Source of the DNA: Pontibacillus salipaludis
GTDB taxonomy: Bacteria; Bacillota; Bacilli; Bacillales; BH030062
Assembly: GCF_014642405.1 (NCBI RefSeq)
Contig: NZ_BMIN01000021.1
Location: forward strand, 16,251-80,250
Length of the DNA stretch: 64,000 nucleotides
Direction: 5' to 3'
Positions 23,614 to 30,796 of the stretch are shown piece after piece. Each line of letters starts with the position of its first letter. Position 1 is the stretch's first letter. Both the position numbers and the translations under genes were made by a program. The notes below the pieces were generated by a model, which saw only the letters and a list, made by a program, of their open reading frames with translations, was not told where the DNA came from and made no database searches.

Positions 23614-24057
23614 ATGAAAATTATTAAAGATACAGGTAAAAGTTTTAATTTAGAAAATCTTCTTGCCAAGCCTTTAGTAGCTCATTTATCAACAGTTGTA
23701 GAGGATGCACCGAGAGATTCACCCGTTTGGTTTTATTGGAAAGATGATAAGATTTGGATAATAGGAACAGCTTCAGATACATTTCCAGATAGAATAAAGG
23801 AAAATCCGAAATGTGCGATTGGAATAGTAGATTACAATCAGCACAATGGACTTTTTTTACATGCAGGTTTTAGAGGTACAGCAACCGTAGAACCTTTTGA
23901 TAAGGTCATAGCTAACCAGTTAATTTCTCGTTACTTAGGTACTGAAATAGAAGAATGGGACCAGCGTTTTAAAAATTTAGATAATAGTAATACTTTAATA
24001 TGTTTTATGCCTGAAACAGTAGTAGTTCGTGACCAATCATTTGTTCTTCCTAAATAA
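23614..24057 (+). CDS. pyridoxamine 5'-phosphate oxidase-family (FMN-binding) protein
   Basis: A 147-residue flavin split-barrel protein of the PPOX type: LVAHLSTVVEDAPRDSPVWFYW with the strand carrying the flavin contacts, IWIIGTASDTFPDRIKENPKCAIGIVD, then the GFRGTATVEPF strand. Such proteins reduce diverse substrates with FMN or F420; the substrate is unknown. Of two adjacent ATGs, the second (23614), five bases from AGGAGG, is chosen. It has a copy of the array-head promoter in front and a repeat behind. Confidence 0.85.
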   Translation: MKIIKDTGKSFNLENLLAKPLVAHLSTVVEDAPRDSPVWFYWKDDKIWIIGTASDTFPDRIKENPKCAIGIVDYNQHNGLFLHAGFRGTATVEPFDKVIANQLISRYLGTEIEEWDQRFKNLDNSNTLICFMPETVVVRDQSFVLPK

Positions 24058-24096
24058 CAAGAAGAAGTAGATTGGTCAAATGAATGGTTGCTTCTA

Positions 24097-24150
24097 TTGT
24101 TAACGGGTGCGTTTTTTGAAGAAAAGCAATCGCTTCTTAACAGAACAGGA
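24097..24150 (+). repeat. cassette repeat, shortened
   Basis: GTTAACGGGTGCG, TTTTTTGAAGAAAAGC, AATCGCTTCTTAACAGAACAGG. About seven bases are missing between the second arm and the tail box. Confidence 0.7.
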
Positions 24151-24216
24151 AGCTATAAAGAATTTGTAGAAGAACTCCATCATTTATTCTTAAAATATCA
24201 AAAAATGAAAAGGTAA
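24145..24216 (+). pseudogene. C-terminal fragment of a lost array gene
   Basis: A coding-looking 23-residue tail (GSYKEFVEELHHLFLKY, then QKMKR and a stop) begins directly inside the repeat tail with no start codon. It looks like the remains of a unit whose 5' part was lost at the repeat border. The next 60 bases contain an isolated GGAGG without a frame, ending in a half repeat. Confidence 0.4.
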
Positions 24217-24279
24217 GCTTTCACTATCAAACGGAGGTTTGCATTTGTAAGTTTTCAAAGAGATAATCTTGTTTTTATT

Positions 24280-24305
24280 CAACTAAAGGGTGCTAATGTT
24301 AAAGA
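24280..24305 (+). repeat. half copy of the cassette repeat
   Basis: CAACTAAAGGGTGC followed by TAATGTTAAAGA: head box and first arm only. The right half is missing. Confidence 0.5.
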
Positions 24306-24388
24306 TCACTTGGACATAGAAATTGAAGAAACTTTTCATAGAATCCCTTCGTATAGAAGTTAATCAGATGTTATCTGGAGGTTTTATT

Positions 24389-24562
24389 ATGTTGTGGGAT
24401 AAACCTAAATGCACGTATTGTCAAAAAGAAATAAAAAGTGATGACGTTGTTTATGTGAAAATGCGCTACCCTAAGCGAAAAGGTTTCACTGAAATAAAGG
24501 CGTATCTAAGAAATGAAGGTAAGTTTATTTGTGAAAAATGCTTTAATGGTAATCTTATGTAA
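24389..24562 (+). CDS. small zinc-ribbon-like protein (CxxC...CxxC)
   Basis: A 57-residue cytoplasmic protein with two cysteine pairs, CTYC (residues 8-11) and CEKC near residue 49, separated by a conserved VYVKMRYP and FTEIKAYL core. The four cysteines probably bind one zinc ion. I recall homologues in other bacilli only as hypothetical proteins, nearly the same length. The ATG is set by GGAGG; a longer upstream frame has no such site. Single-gene array unit. Confidence 0.75.
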   Translation: MLWDKPKCTYCQKEIKSDDVVYVKMRYPKRKGFTEIKAYLRNEGKFICEKCFNGNLM

Positions 24563-24570
24563 GGAATTTC

Positions 24571-24621
24571 CAATAAACAGTCGCGATCATTAAAGAAGAG
24601 TATTCGTTTCTTACATTAACG
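24571..24621 (+). repeat. cassette repeat, degenerate
   Basis: CAATAAACAGTCGCGATCA, TTAAAGAAGAGTATTCG, TTTCTTACATTAACG: arms and tail box recognisable, head box diverged. Confidence 0.55.
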
Positions 24622-24692
24622 TTTTAGTAATGTTAAGAGAGGACTAGTCTTATTTTTAATAAAGTGCAAGGTAGTAAAAAGGAGAGTGGGTC

Positions 24693-25475
24693 ATGTATAG
24701 TTCTGAAGAAAGAAATTCTTTTTTTGATAATATTATTGAGAAATTAGAAGCTTCTAAATTGGTGGAAGGTATTATCCAATTAGGTTCTGGAGTGGTTGGA
24801 TATACAGATGAACACTCTGATATCGATTTAATGATTGCTACTTCTGAAATAAAGGATGCAGAAGTGACCAAAAGGTTTGCTTATCAGACCTTCAATGATT
24901 TTAATTCTCTATACATCAAAGAAAAGCAATTTAGTGAAGAAATATTTCTTATTATTGCAATAATGGAAAACCATTTAGAATTTAATGTCTCCATCGTACC
25001 TAGGGATTTATTAACTGTAAGGTCTCCTTTATGGAAAGTCATTACAGATAAAACTGGCTTAGTAACTGAGAAAATGAATGTTGAAAATAAAAAGTTTAAG
25101 GATAATCCTGAGAAATATCGATTAGGATTTGATATTTCATTTGAATTTGTTTATTGTTTCTTGAGTTTTGAAAAAGAGCTGAAACGAAATAACTTAATAT
25201 ATGCTCTGAAAATGCTAGAACAAATGAGAGATTACACCCTAACTGTACAAGCATTGAATGAGAAGAAAAAACTTCATCAACTTAAAGCGTATAACACATT
25301 AGAACCATCTTTCATCAAAGCATATCTTTCCACTTACCCAAATAAAATTACTAGAGAAAAGTTAGAAGCTTCTGCTAGACAATTAAGGGAGCTTTTTACA
25401 GATACTATAAATCAAAATTCAACATTATCAATGGAAAATGCTTTAGAGAACCTTCTAGAACAAACTACTGTTTAA
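24693..25475 (+). CDS. nucleotidyltransferase-domain protein
   Basis: A 260-residue protein with the Pol-beta/antibiotic nucleotidyltransferase signature: GSG at residues 31-33 and the catalytic HSDIDLMI (Asp43, Asp45) followed by a helical C-terminal half. Relatives adenylylate aminoglycosides or lincosamides, but many with this layout are uncharacterised, so resistance is only a possibility. AAGGAG precedes the ATG. It is a single-gene unit between two array repeats. Confidence 0.82.
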   Translation: MYSSEERNSFFDNIIEKLEASKLVEGIIQLGSGVVGYTDEHSDIDLMIATSEIKDAEVTKRFAYQTFNDFNSLYIKEKQFSEEIFLIIAIMENHLEFNVSIVPRDLLTVRSPLWKVITDKTGLVTEKMNVENKKFKDNPEKYRLGFDISFEFVYCFLSFEKELKRNNLIYALKMLEQMRDYTLTVQALNEKKKLHQLKAYNTLEPSFIKAYLSTYPNKITREKLEASARQLRELFTDTINQNSTLSMENALENLLEQTTV

Positions 25476-25502
25476 ATAAATCAACAAAAAAATAGTTTCT
25501 AA

Positions 25503-25573
25503 TTAACGATCGGGTGCTTTAGTGGAGCAAGGAGCTTTGGGGACTTGCAGCACCTATTTTGCTAACGAGGCTG
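25503..25573 (+). repeat. cassette repeat, class B variant
   Basis: TTAACGATCGGGTGCTTTAG, GGAGCAAGGAGC, GCAGCACC and tail TTTTGCTAACGAGGCTG. GGTGCT pairs with AGCACC as the outer stem. Same architecture as the class B copies but diverged sequence. Confidence 0.65.
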
Positions 25574-25630
25574 TAGAATTCAATAAGGATATTGAAAGGT
25601 TAATCTTTAATGATACGAGGTGATATGGGT

Positions 25631-25750
25631 ATGGAGACTATGTTAATTTTGGCGTTTTCTCTTGCAGCAGGTGGTGCAAGCATTGCATTGTTTGCATTTT
25701 CGAAAGTAGAAAAACTGGAAAAAAGAATTAAAGAACTTGAAGCCAAATAA
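25631..25750 (+). CDS. membrane-anchored microprotein with coiled-coil tail (39 aa)
   Basis: A 39-residue protein: one hydrophobic helix (MLILAFSLAAGGASIALFAF) followed by a short, strongly heptad-like charged helix (KVEKLEKRIKELEAK). No family recognised. GAGGTG lies eight bases before the ATG chosen; another ATG is six bases upstream. It occupies its own array unit between repeats, which supports it being a gene. Confidence 0.55.
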   Translation: METMLILAFSLAAGGASIALFAFSKVEKLEKRIKELEAK

Positions 25751-25782
25751 ACAGTGAAACAATAATATTTGTGTACTATTAC

Positions 25783-25830
25783 ACTTAAACTATTGGGTGC
25801 TAGAGAAGGTCAACGTTAAAAGAGATAGCT
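25783..25830 (+). repeat. half copy of the cassette repeat
   Basis: CTTAAACTATTGGGTGC followed by TAGAGAAGGTCAACGTTAAA. It combines the CTTAAACTA of the array-head element with the GGGTGC head box; the right half is lost. Confidence 0.45.
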
Positions 25831-25911
25831 CAATCATAATATAATATATCAGAATGTTTTGTTAATGTGGGTTGGAATATGATTAAAGAGCTTAGAAGGG
25901 AAGTTGTTAGT

Positions 25912-26643
25912 ATGAAGCCAACGATCCTATTACTTGGAACGGACCATTTTTCTGATCAAGGTAACGTCGATCTGTTTAGTACGGGCAAAGTGGATATCTT
26001 ATCGAATGAAAGGCAAAACGAAATTAGAGAAATCATTAACTGTCTAAAGCAATTCGAACCAACGAAAGTAGCTTTAGAGGTCCTAAAAGAAAATGAGGAA
26101 GAATTAAATGCGCAATATGCTTCTTATATCAATGGAAGTTATCCACTAAAGGTTAATGAGATTGATCAAATCGGTTTCCGTTTAGCGGGGGAGTGTAATC
26201 TCAACCAGGTATACCCCGTCGATTGGAACGAGGCTCAAAAAGACACTCCAGATATTGATGATGGGAAGAGTTCCGCTGCGTTCAAAGAAGTGACGAGAAT
26301 TGGAAAACGCTTAATAGCTGAATACAATACATATCTACATAACCATACACTGAAAGATTATTTGCTATGGCTTAATGACTCCGAGAATATAGGAAGAGGA
26401 CAGGAATTCTATATGAAGCTGGCTCTAGTAGAGAGTGAAGGGGATCCAGTTGGGGCCACGTGGACTGCGAAGTATTGGTACTACCGCAATCTGTTAATCT
26501 ATAAAAACTTAGTTAACTTGATTGATTCAGATGAGGAACGAATTTTCGTTTTATATGGTAGCGGACATCTCCACTTACTTTTCCAGTTCTTAAAAAAGAG
26601 TGGGATGTTTGATATTAAAGTAGCCAGTGATTATTTAAAATAG
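25912..26643 (+). CDS. DUF5694 family protein
   Basis: A 243-residue protein starting MKPTILLLGTDHFSD, with VALEVLKENEEEL, VYPVDW and a late LYGSGHLHLLFQF block. These glutamate/histidine-bearing segments resemble TraB/ChaN-like folds, to which DUF5694 proteins seem related; the activity is unproven. The ATG at 25912 agrees with the usual family start and has AAGGGAA upstream; an in-frame ATG exists at 25879. It begins a three-gene array segment without intact repeats. Confidence 0.75.
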   Translation: MKPTILLLGTDHFSDQGNVDLFSTGKVDILSNERQNEIREIINCLKQFEPTKVALEVLKENEEELNAQYASYINGSYPLKVNEIDQIGFRLAGECNLNQVYPVDWNEAQKDTPDIDDGKSSAAFKEVTRIGKRLIAEYNTYLHNHTLKDYLLWLNDSENIGRGQEFYMKLALVESEGDPVGATWTAKYWYYRNLLIYKNLVNLIDSDEERIFVLYGSGHLHLLFQFLKKSGMFDIKVASDYLK

Positions 26644-26782
26644 TATCGTTACTCAAGTTTATAGCACCTCTTCCTCATTTCACTAAAGAGGAGAGCGAGT
26701 TAAAAAAAAGGGATTGTTACGGATGCGCCTCTACCTGAAATGATTGTCGTGCTTGTTAGAAATAGAGCAGGAGGTAGTGAGT

Positions 26783-27736
26783 TTGGTACATAAAATACGA
26801 GAATTACTGAACAGAGTATATCCAGTAAATATAATTAAAGTAGAATCAGTAACAGATGAAATCTTTAGATGCACTGCTAAAGAAGGGAATTACTTTGCAA
26901 GGATTACAAATTATAAAAGTTTTGATGAACAATTAGAAGAGGTTAAATATACGGATTTCTTATATAAAGAAGGATTGGGTGTGTCGCCAACCATATCTTC
27001 TATTAATGATAAGGTTGTAGAAAGGATAACTCTTGAAAACAATGAAATCTTAACTGTTCTTTATAAATCTGCACCTGGTGAACACCTCCCAAGGAATGAG
27101 TGGAACGCAGATGTTTTAAAAGAGTTAGGCAGGCAGATTGGTAAGTTACATCGATTGTCAAAAAAGTTTGAAGAAGTACATCCAATTACATTCATCAATG
27201 ATTGGCATGATAACAAGGAATATAACTTTCTTAAATATATTCCTATAGAGGAAACTAGAATTCGAGAAATTGCAAAAGAAGTACTATCATCTATAAAAAC
27301 CATCCCTAAAAATAATGCGAATTATGGGTTATTACACGGGGATTTATGGTTAGAAAATATACTTGTTGATAAAGGCTTGGCTCTGACAATGGTTGATTTT
27401 CAAGATTGTGAGAAGAATTTTTATATTTTTGACTTGGCTGTTCCAATATATAGTGCGTTGGAGTATTCGTTTGTAGGTGGAGGGAATATCATTGAATATG
27501 GAAATAGTATTACGAAAGCAATCGTTGAAGGATACCAAGAGGAAAATGTACTATCTTCAGAAATGCTAGAAAAACTCCATTTATTTATTAAGTTAAAAGA
27601 GGTATTTGAATACAATTTGATGCACATGTACTGGGATAAAGAAAAACTAACTGAAGATCAAATAAGAATCATGAACCATTTTAGAATGAGGATTGAATTT
27701 AATCACTCCATTCTGATGGGATCTAATTTAATATGA
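26783..27736 (+). CDS. phosphotransferase (APH/choline-kinase fold)
   Basis: A 317-residue protein kinase-like phosphotransferase. The catalytic loop LLHGDLWLENILVD holds the base Asp and Asn, and the metal-binding Asp follows in MVDFQDCEKN; an N-terminal lobe (YFARITNYKSFDEQLEEV) binds ATP. The family phosphorylates aminoglycosides, homoserine, choline and other small molecules; the substrate is unknown. The TTG at 26783 is chosen because AGGAGG is eight bases upstream. Its stop overlaps the ribosome site of the next GNAT gene, so the two are coupled. Confidence 0.85.
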   Translation: MVHKIRELLNRVYPVNIIKVESVTDEIFRCTAKEGNYFARITNYKSFDEQLEEVKYTDFLYKEGLGVSPTISSINDKVVERITLENNEILTVLYKSAPGEHLPRNEWNADVLKELGRQIGKLHRLSKKFEEVHPITFINDWHDNKEYNFLKYIPIEETRIREIAKEVLSSIKTIPKNNANYGLLHGDLWLENILVDKGLALTMVDFQDCEKNFYIFDLAVPIYSALEYSFVGGGNIIEYGNSITKAIVEGYQEENVLSSEMLEKLHLFIKLKEVFEYNLMHMYWDKEKLTEDQIRIMNHFRMRIEFNHSILMGSNLI

Positions 27737-27745
27737 GGTGTTTAT

Positions 27746-28300
27746 TTGGGAGGGTTTGCTTACCAAACAGAGACAGAAAGATTAATTATAAGACCATATA
27801 TCAAAGAGGATTATATAAATTGGTTAACTCAATTTAAAAATAGAATGCCAGCACAACACAAATACGATGAAGGTAAAATAGATATGGGCATTTGTACTGA
27901 AGAATGGTTTAGAGAACTGGTAGATAACCATCAACAGATGGCTTTGGATGATAAAGTGTATGTATTTGGCATTTTTCGAAAAGGAGATCATGCTCATTTG
28001 GGTGCAATAGACTTCTCTACAATTATGAGGGATGATTTTCAATGGGCGAGAATTGGTTATACGATTCATAACCACTTTTGGAGAAGAGGTTATGGAAATG
28101 AATCTGTTAAAGCTGCAATAAGTATTGCTTTTAAAGAGCTAAATTACCATCGTATAGAAGCTCACATTAATCTCGATAATAAGCCTTCAATTAAATTGGC
28201 AGAAGGTGTTGGAATGCAATTTGAATGTATAAGAAAAGGGTTTATATATGAGTTTGACGAATGGACAGATAATCTAATTTACTATATTCATTCAAATTAG
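27746..28300 (+). CDS. GNAT N-acetyltransferase (RimJ/RimL type)
   Basis: A 184-residue acetyltransferase: TERLIIRPYIKEDY at the start, GAIDFSTI, the IGYTIHNHFWRRGYGNESV acetyl-CoA site, and the YHRIEAHINLDNKPSIKLAEGVGM block. Acceptor unknown. The TTG start is five bases after GAGGTG, which itself overlaps the stop of the phosphotransferase gene; they form an operon. A cassette repeat that has become a perfect hairpin follows. Confidence 0.88.
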   Translation: MGGFAYQTETERLIIRPYIKEDYINWLTQFKNRMPAQHKYDEGKIDMGICTEEWFRELVDNHQQMALDDKVYVFGIFRKGDHAHLGAIDFSTIMRDDFQWARIGYTIHNHFWRRGYGNESVKAAISIAFKELNYHRIEAHINLDNKPSIKLAEGVGMQFECIRKGFIYEFDEWTDNLIYYIHSN

Positions 28301-28308
28301 CTCTTATT

Positions 28309-28370
28309 AAACAGACGGGTGTGATTGTTTAACAATCGCACCCGTCTGTTTCATTATCGGAGCAGAAGTT
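28309..28370 (+). repeat. cassette repeat converted into a terminator-like hairpin
   Basis: The head box and first arm (AAACAGACGGGTGTGATTG) are mirrored by an almost perfect complementary arm (28333-28351) with a five-base loop, and the tail TTTCATTATCGGAGCAG follows. One pair is G·U. The hairpin probably also acts as a terminator for the GNAT gene. Confidence 0.85.
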
Positions 28371-28432
28371 TTGAATAGATCCAATGAAACTTCTCTAGAA
28401 GCACTGCGACTATTTTCATAAGGAGGTCTTAT

Positions 28433-28810
28433 ATGAAACGTAAGAATTTTATTTATCTCATTCTATGCTTATTATTTTTAGTCGGGTGTAACCATCAGAC
28501 AAGTGAGGAGACTACCTTTGATGAGGAAGGAAACGCTGGAACAACATCGTGGGCGTTCAAGTTTGTAAAGTATAATGATATTTCTTATGAGCTAACTAAT
28601 ATAGAAGTTAATGAAAGCAATGTAGGAGAAAAGATTGGAGAGGTTAAACGAGATCTCACCGATTTGGATACGACTGGAAAACTCAATGAAGTCGATTTTG
28701 ACGCAGCAGGATTGCCGAAAGGAACACCTTTATATAATAGCAAGGAAAGTAAAGATACCATCATTTATAAAGAGAACAACACCTATTTCATTGCTAAAAA
28801 ACATTCTTAA
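28433..28810 (+). CDS. unrecognised lipoprotein (last array gene)
   Basis: A 125-residue predicted lipoprotein with signal peptide MKRKNFIYLI, lipobox FLVGC (Cys19) and a small extracytoplasmic domain containing WAFKFVKYNDISYEL and KGTPLYNSKES blocks. I recall similar small lipoproteins in bacilli but no function. AAGGAGG precedes the ATG. It lies after the hairpin-type repeat and before a half repeat, and ends the array. Confidence 0.75.
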   Translation: MKRKNFIYLILCLLFLVGCNHQTSEETTFDEEGNAGTTSWAFKFVKYNDISYELTNIEVNESNVGEKIGEVKRDLTDLDTTGKLNEVDFDAAGLPKGTPLYNSKESKDTIIYKENNTYFIAKKHS

Positions 28811-28835
28811 GCTAACGGATGAGATAGTTAAAGAA
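28811..28835 (+). repeat. half copy of the cassette repeat at the array end
   Basis: GCTAACGGATGAGATAG followed by TTAAAGAA resembles head box and first arm. It is the last trace of the repeat; no copies were seen from here to the head-like element at 63827. Confidence 0.45.
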
Positions 28836-28888
28836 GACATACAGAAAGAACGTTTGGTTTTTTATTATCCTATCGTTCTTTTTTGCTA

Positions 28889-29059
28889 TTTATACTTTTT
28901 ATTACCTATATTCCGAACAAACTCTGCCATATAGTGAAACCCGCAAACTACACAGCCCTTAAGAGTTGGAGCCGTTCGTAAAAGCGAGTCGCTCCCCAGA
29001 CACCCCAAGCACTTAACAAACGTAAGGGCATTATCCACACATAAGCATTCTTCCATAAA
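28889..29059 (-). other. second CLGCL micro-ORF copy, with CxxC...CxxC pattern
   Basis: On the minus strand this frame reads CVDNALTFVKCLGCL and continues to a second cysteine pair, GCVVCGF, before stopping in the gap ahead of the acetolactate-synthase gene. The first part matches the frame at 12752-12901. No ribosome site precedes its ATG, which lies in the loop of a perfect hairpin. Either a small zinc-binding protein family or decayed copies of one; coding status is unproven. Confidence 0.35.
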
Positions 29060-29074
29060 AGAATGCTTATGTGT
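29037..29074. terminator. perfect hairpin upstream of acetolactate-synthase-like gene
   Basis: A 16-bp perfect stem (ACACATAAGCATTCTT / AAGAATGCTTATGTGT) with a six-base loop and no strong T-run. It may be a terminator, an RNA-processing hairpin or part of the leader of the following gene. Confidence 0.5.
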
Positions 29075-29152
29075 ATAAGACCCCAACCTTCTACTCATAA
29101 GAATCTCATTCGTTACACACCCTATAAGTACTGAGACTAGGGAGTGACAGAT

Positions 29153-30787
29153 ATGAACGTTGCACAATTGCTTATTAAATGCTTAGAACATGAAGGTGTA
29201 GAATATATCTTCGGCGTTCCAGGCGAAGAAAACATTGATATGATGGACGCGATTAAAGACTCAAAGATTGAATTCATTACCACACGTCACGAAACAAGTG
29301 CAGCCTTTATGGCGGGAACTTACGGTCGTTTAACCGGGAAACCTGGAGTCTGTTTGGCGACGCTTGGGCCAGGGGCTACAAACTTATTGACGGGTGTAGC
29401 AAACGCGAATATGGACCATTGCCCACTTATTGCGATCACGGGGCAGGCTGGATTGAATCGCCAACATAAGATTTCCCATCAGTATTACGACCTTGTAGAT
29501 ATCTATGAGCCCGTCACGAAATGGAATGCTCAAATTAAGACAGGAGAGATCGTACCGGAAGTCGTAAGGAAAGCATACCAATTAGCAGCAGGGGAGAAGC
29601 CGGGGGCGACTCATATTGATTTGCCTGAAGATGTAGCGGGGATGGAAGTGGATCTTGATCCTCTGTACATAACAGAGCATGTGTTACCTCAAGCGAGTGA
29701 AGACGTTTTGAAGGAAGCGGCTCTTTTGATTTCTAAAGCCAAGTCTCCTTTGATTTTAGCTGGTAATGGCGTGACTCGTTGTGAAGGAAGTAAGCACCTT
29801 CGTGAATTTGCTGTGAAGACGCAAATCCCTGTTGTTCATTCTTTCATGGGAAAAGGTGCCTTGTCTTGGAAAGACGACTTAAGTCTTCTTACAGCTGGAT
29901 TGAGCGGAGGCGATTACATTACTTGTGGTTTTAAGCAGGCTGATCTCATTATTACAATTGGTTTTGACATGGCTGAAACTCCTCCGCAAAACTGGAACCC
30001 TACAGGAGAAACACCTATTCTTCATATTGATACAGAAGAAGCTGAAATTGATGCTTATTATCCTGTTTCTTTAAATGTTGTGGGGGACATTAAGAAAAAT
30101 TTAGAGCAATTAATGGAGAAGGTTCCAGAACAAGCTCGTCATTTGGATTGGGCGAAGTCGATACGCGATAAAGCCCTCAAGGAACTGGATTCGTATAGAA
30201 ATGATACTGGTTTTCCAGTCAAACCACAGAAGATTATCGCTGACCTTCGTGAGGTATTACGTGATGAAGATATTGTCATATCAGATGTCGGAGCTCACAA
30301 AATGTGGATTGCGCGAATGTATCATACCGCACAACCAAACACGTGCCTCATATCAAACGGCTTAGCTTCTATGGGAGTCGCTGTACCAGGGGCAATCGGT
30401 GCAAAGTTAGCACAAAGGGACAAAACGATTGTGGCAGTGTGTGGAGATGGCGGTTTTCTTATGACAGGTGCAGATATAGAAACAGCGGTAAGATTGAATT
30501 TACCGATTGTCATTTTACTATGGAGAGATGAAGGATATGGACTTATTGAATGGCATCAAATGAAGAAGTTTGATCGGCCTGCTCATATTGATTTTGGGAA
30601 TCCAGACTTTCTAAAATTTGCTGAGTCATTTGGTATGGAAGGTATACGTGTGGACCGAGCTGAGGATTTGAAACCAGCCATTGAAAAAGCGGTCGCCATG
30701 AAGCGTCCAGTCTTGATAGATTGTCCTGTTGATTACAGTGAAAATATGAAGTTAACCGAAAAGCTGAAGAACATAACGTGTGAATGA
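29153..30787 (+). CDS. acetolactate synthase-like ThDP enzyme
   Basis: A 544-residue thiamine-diphosphate enzyme of the acetolactate synthase/pyruvate oxidase family. The N-terminal domain has the catalytic glutamate in TTRHETSAAFMAG, the middle domain LAGNGVTRCEGS, and the C-terminal ThDP motif is GDGGFLMTGADIETAVRLN. The C-terminus (IDCPVDYSENMKL) resembles catabolic AlsS. No AlsD follows; instead an aldehyde dehydrogenase gene starts nine bases after its stop, so its product may be an aldehyde or acyl compound (inference). The ATG at 29153 follows AGGGAG. Confidence 0.85.
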   Translation: MNVAQLLIKCLEHEGVEYIFGVPGEENIDMMDAIKDSKIEFITTRHETSAAFMAGTYGRLTGKPGVCLATLGPGATNLLTGVANANMDHCPLIAITGQAGLNRQHKISHQYYDLVDIYEPVTKWNAQIKTGEIVPEVVRKAYQLAAGEKPGATHIDLPEDVAGMEVDLDPLYITEHVLPQASEDVLKEAALLISKAKSPLILAGNGVTRCEGSKHLREFAVKTQIPVVHSFMGKGALSWKDDLSLLTAGLSGGDYITCGFKQADLIITIGFDMAETPPQNWNPTGETPILHIDTEEAEIDAYYPVSLNVVGDIKKNLEQLMEKVPEQARHLDWAKSIRDKALKELDSYRNDTGFPVKPQKIIADLREVLRDEDIVISDVGAHKMWIARMYHTAQPNTCLISNGLASMGVAVPGAIGAKLAQRDKTIVAVCGDGGFLMTGADIETAVRLNLPIVILLWRDEGYGLIEWHQMKKFDRPAHIDFGNPDFLKFAESFGMEGIRVDRAEDLKPAIEKAVAMKRPVLIDCPVDYSENMKLTEKLKNITCE

Positions 30788-30796
30788 GGTGACATG

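Noticed and set aside
26660..26700. Terminator between the DUF5694 and phosphotransferase genes
   Set aside because: Only a weak CCTCTT/AAGAGG pairing with a long loop and no proper T-run is present.
16172..28835. Classical integron with attC sites
   Set aside because: The repeats are folded and cassette-like, but their ends (CTAACGG and TTAACGG) are direct rather than inverted and do not fit GTTRRRY/RYYYAAC, and no tyrosine recombinase of the IntI type lies in the window. I therefore call it cassette-like only.
16172..28835. CRISPR array
   Set aside because: The repeats are spaced by 0.2-2 kb gene units of unequal length, not by short uniform spacers, and no cas genes are present.
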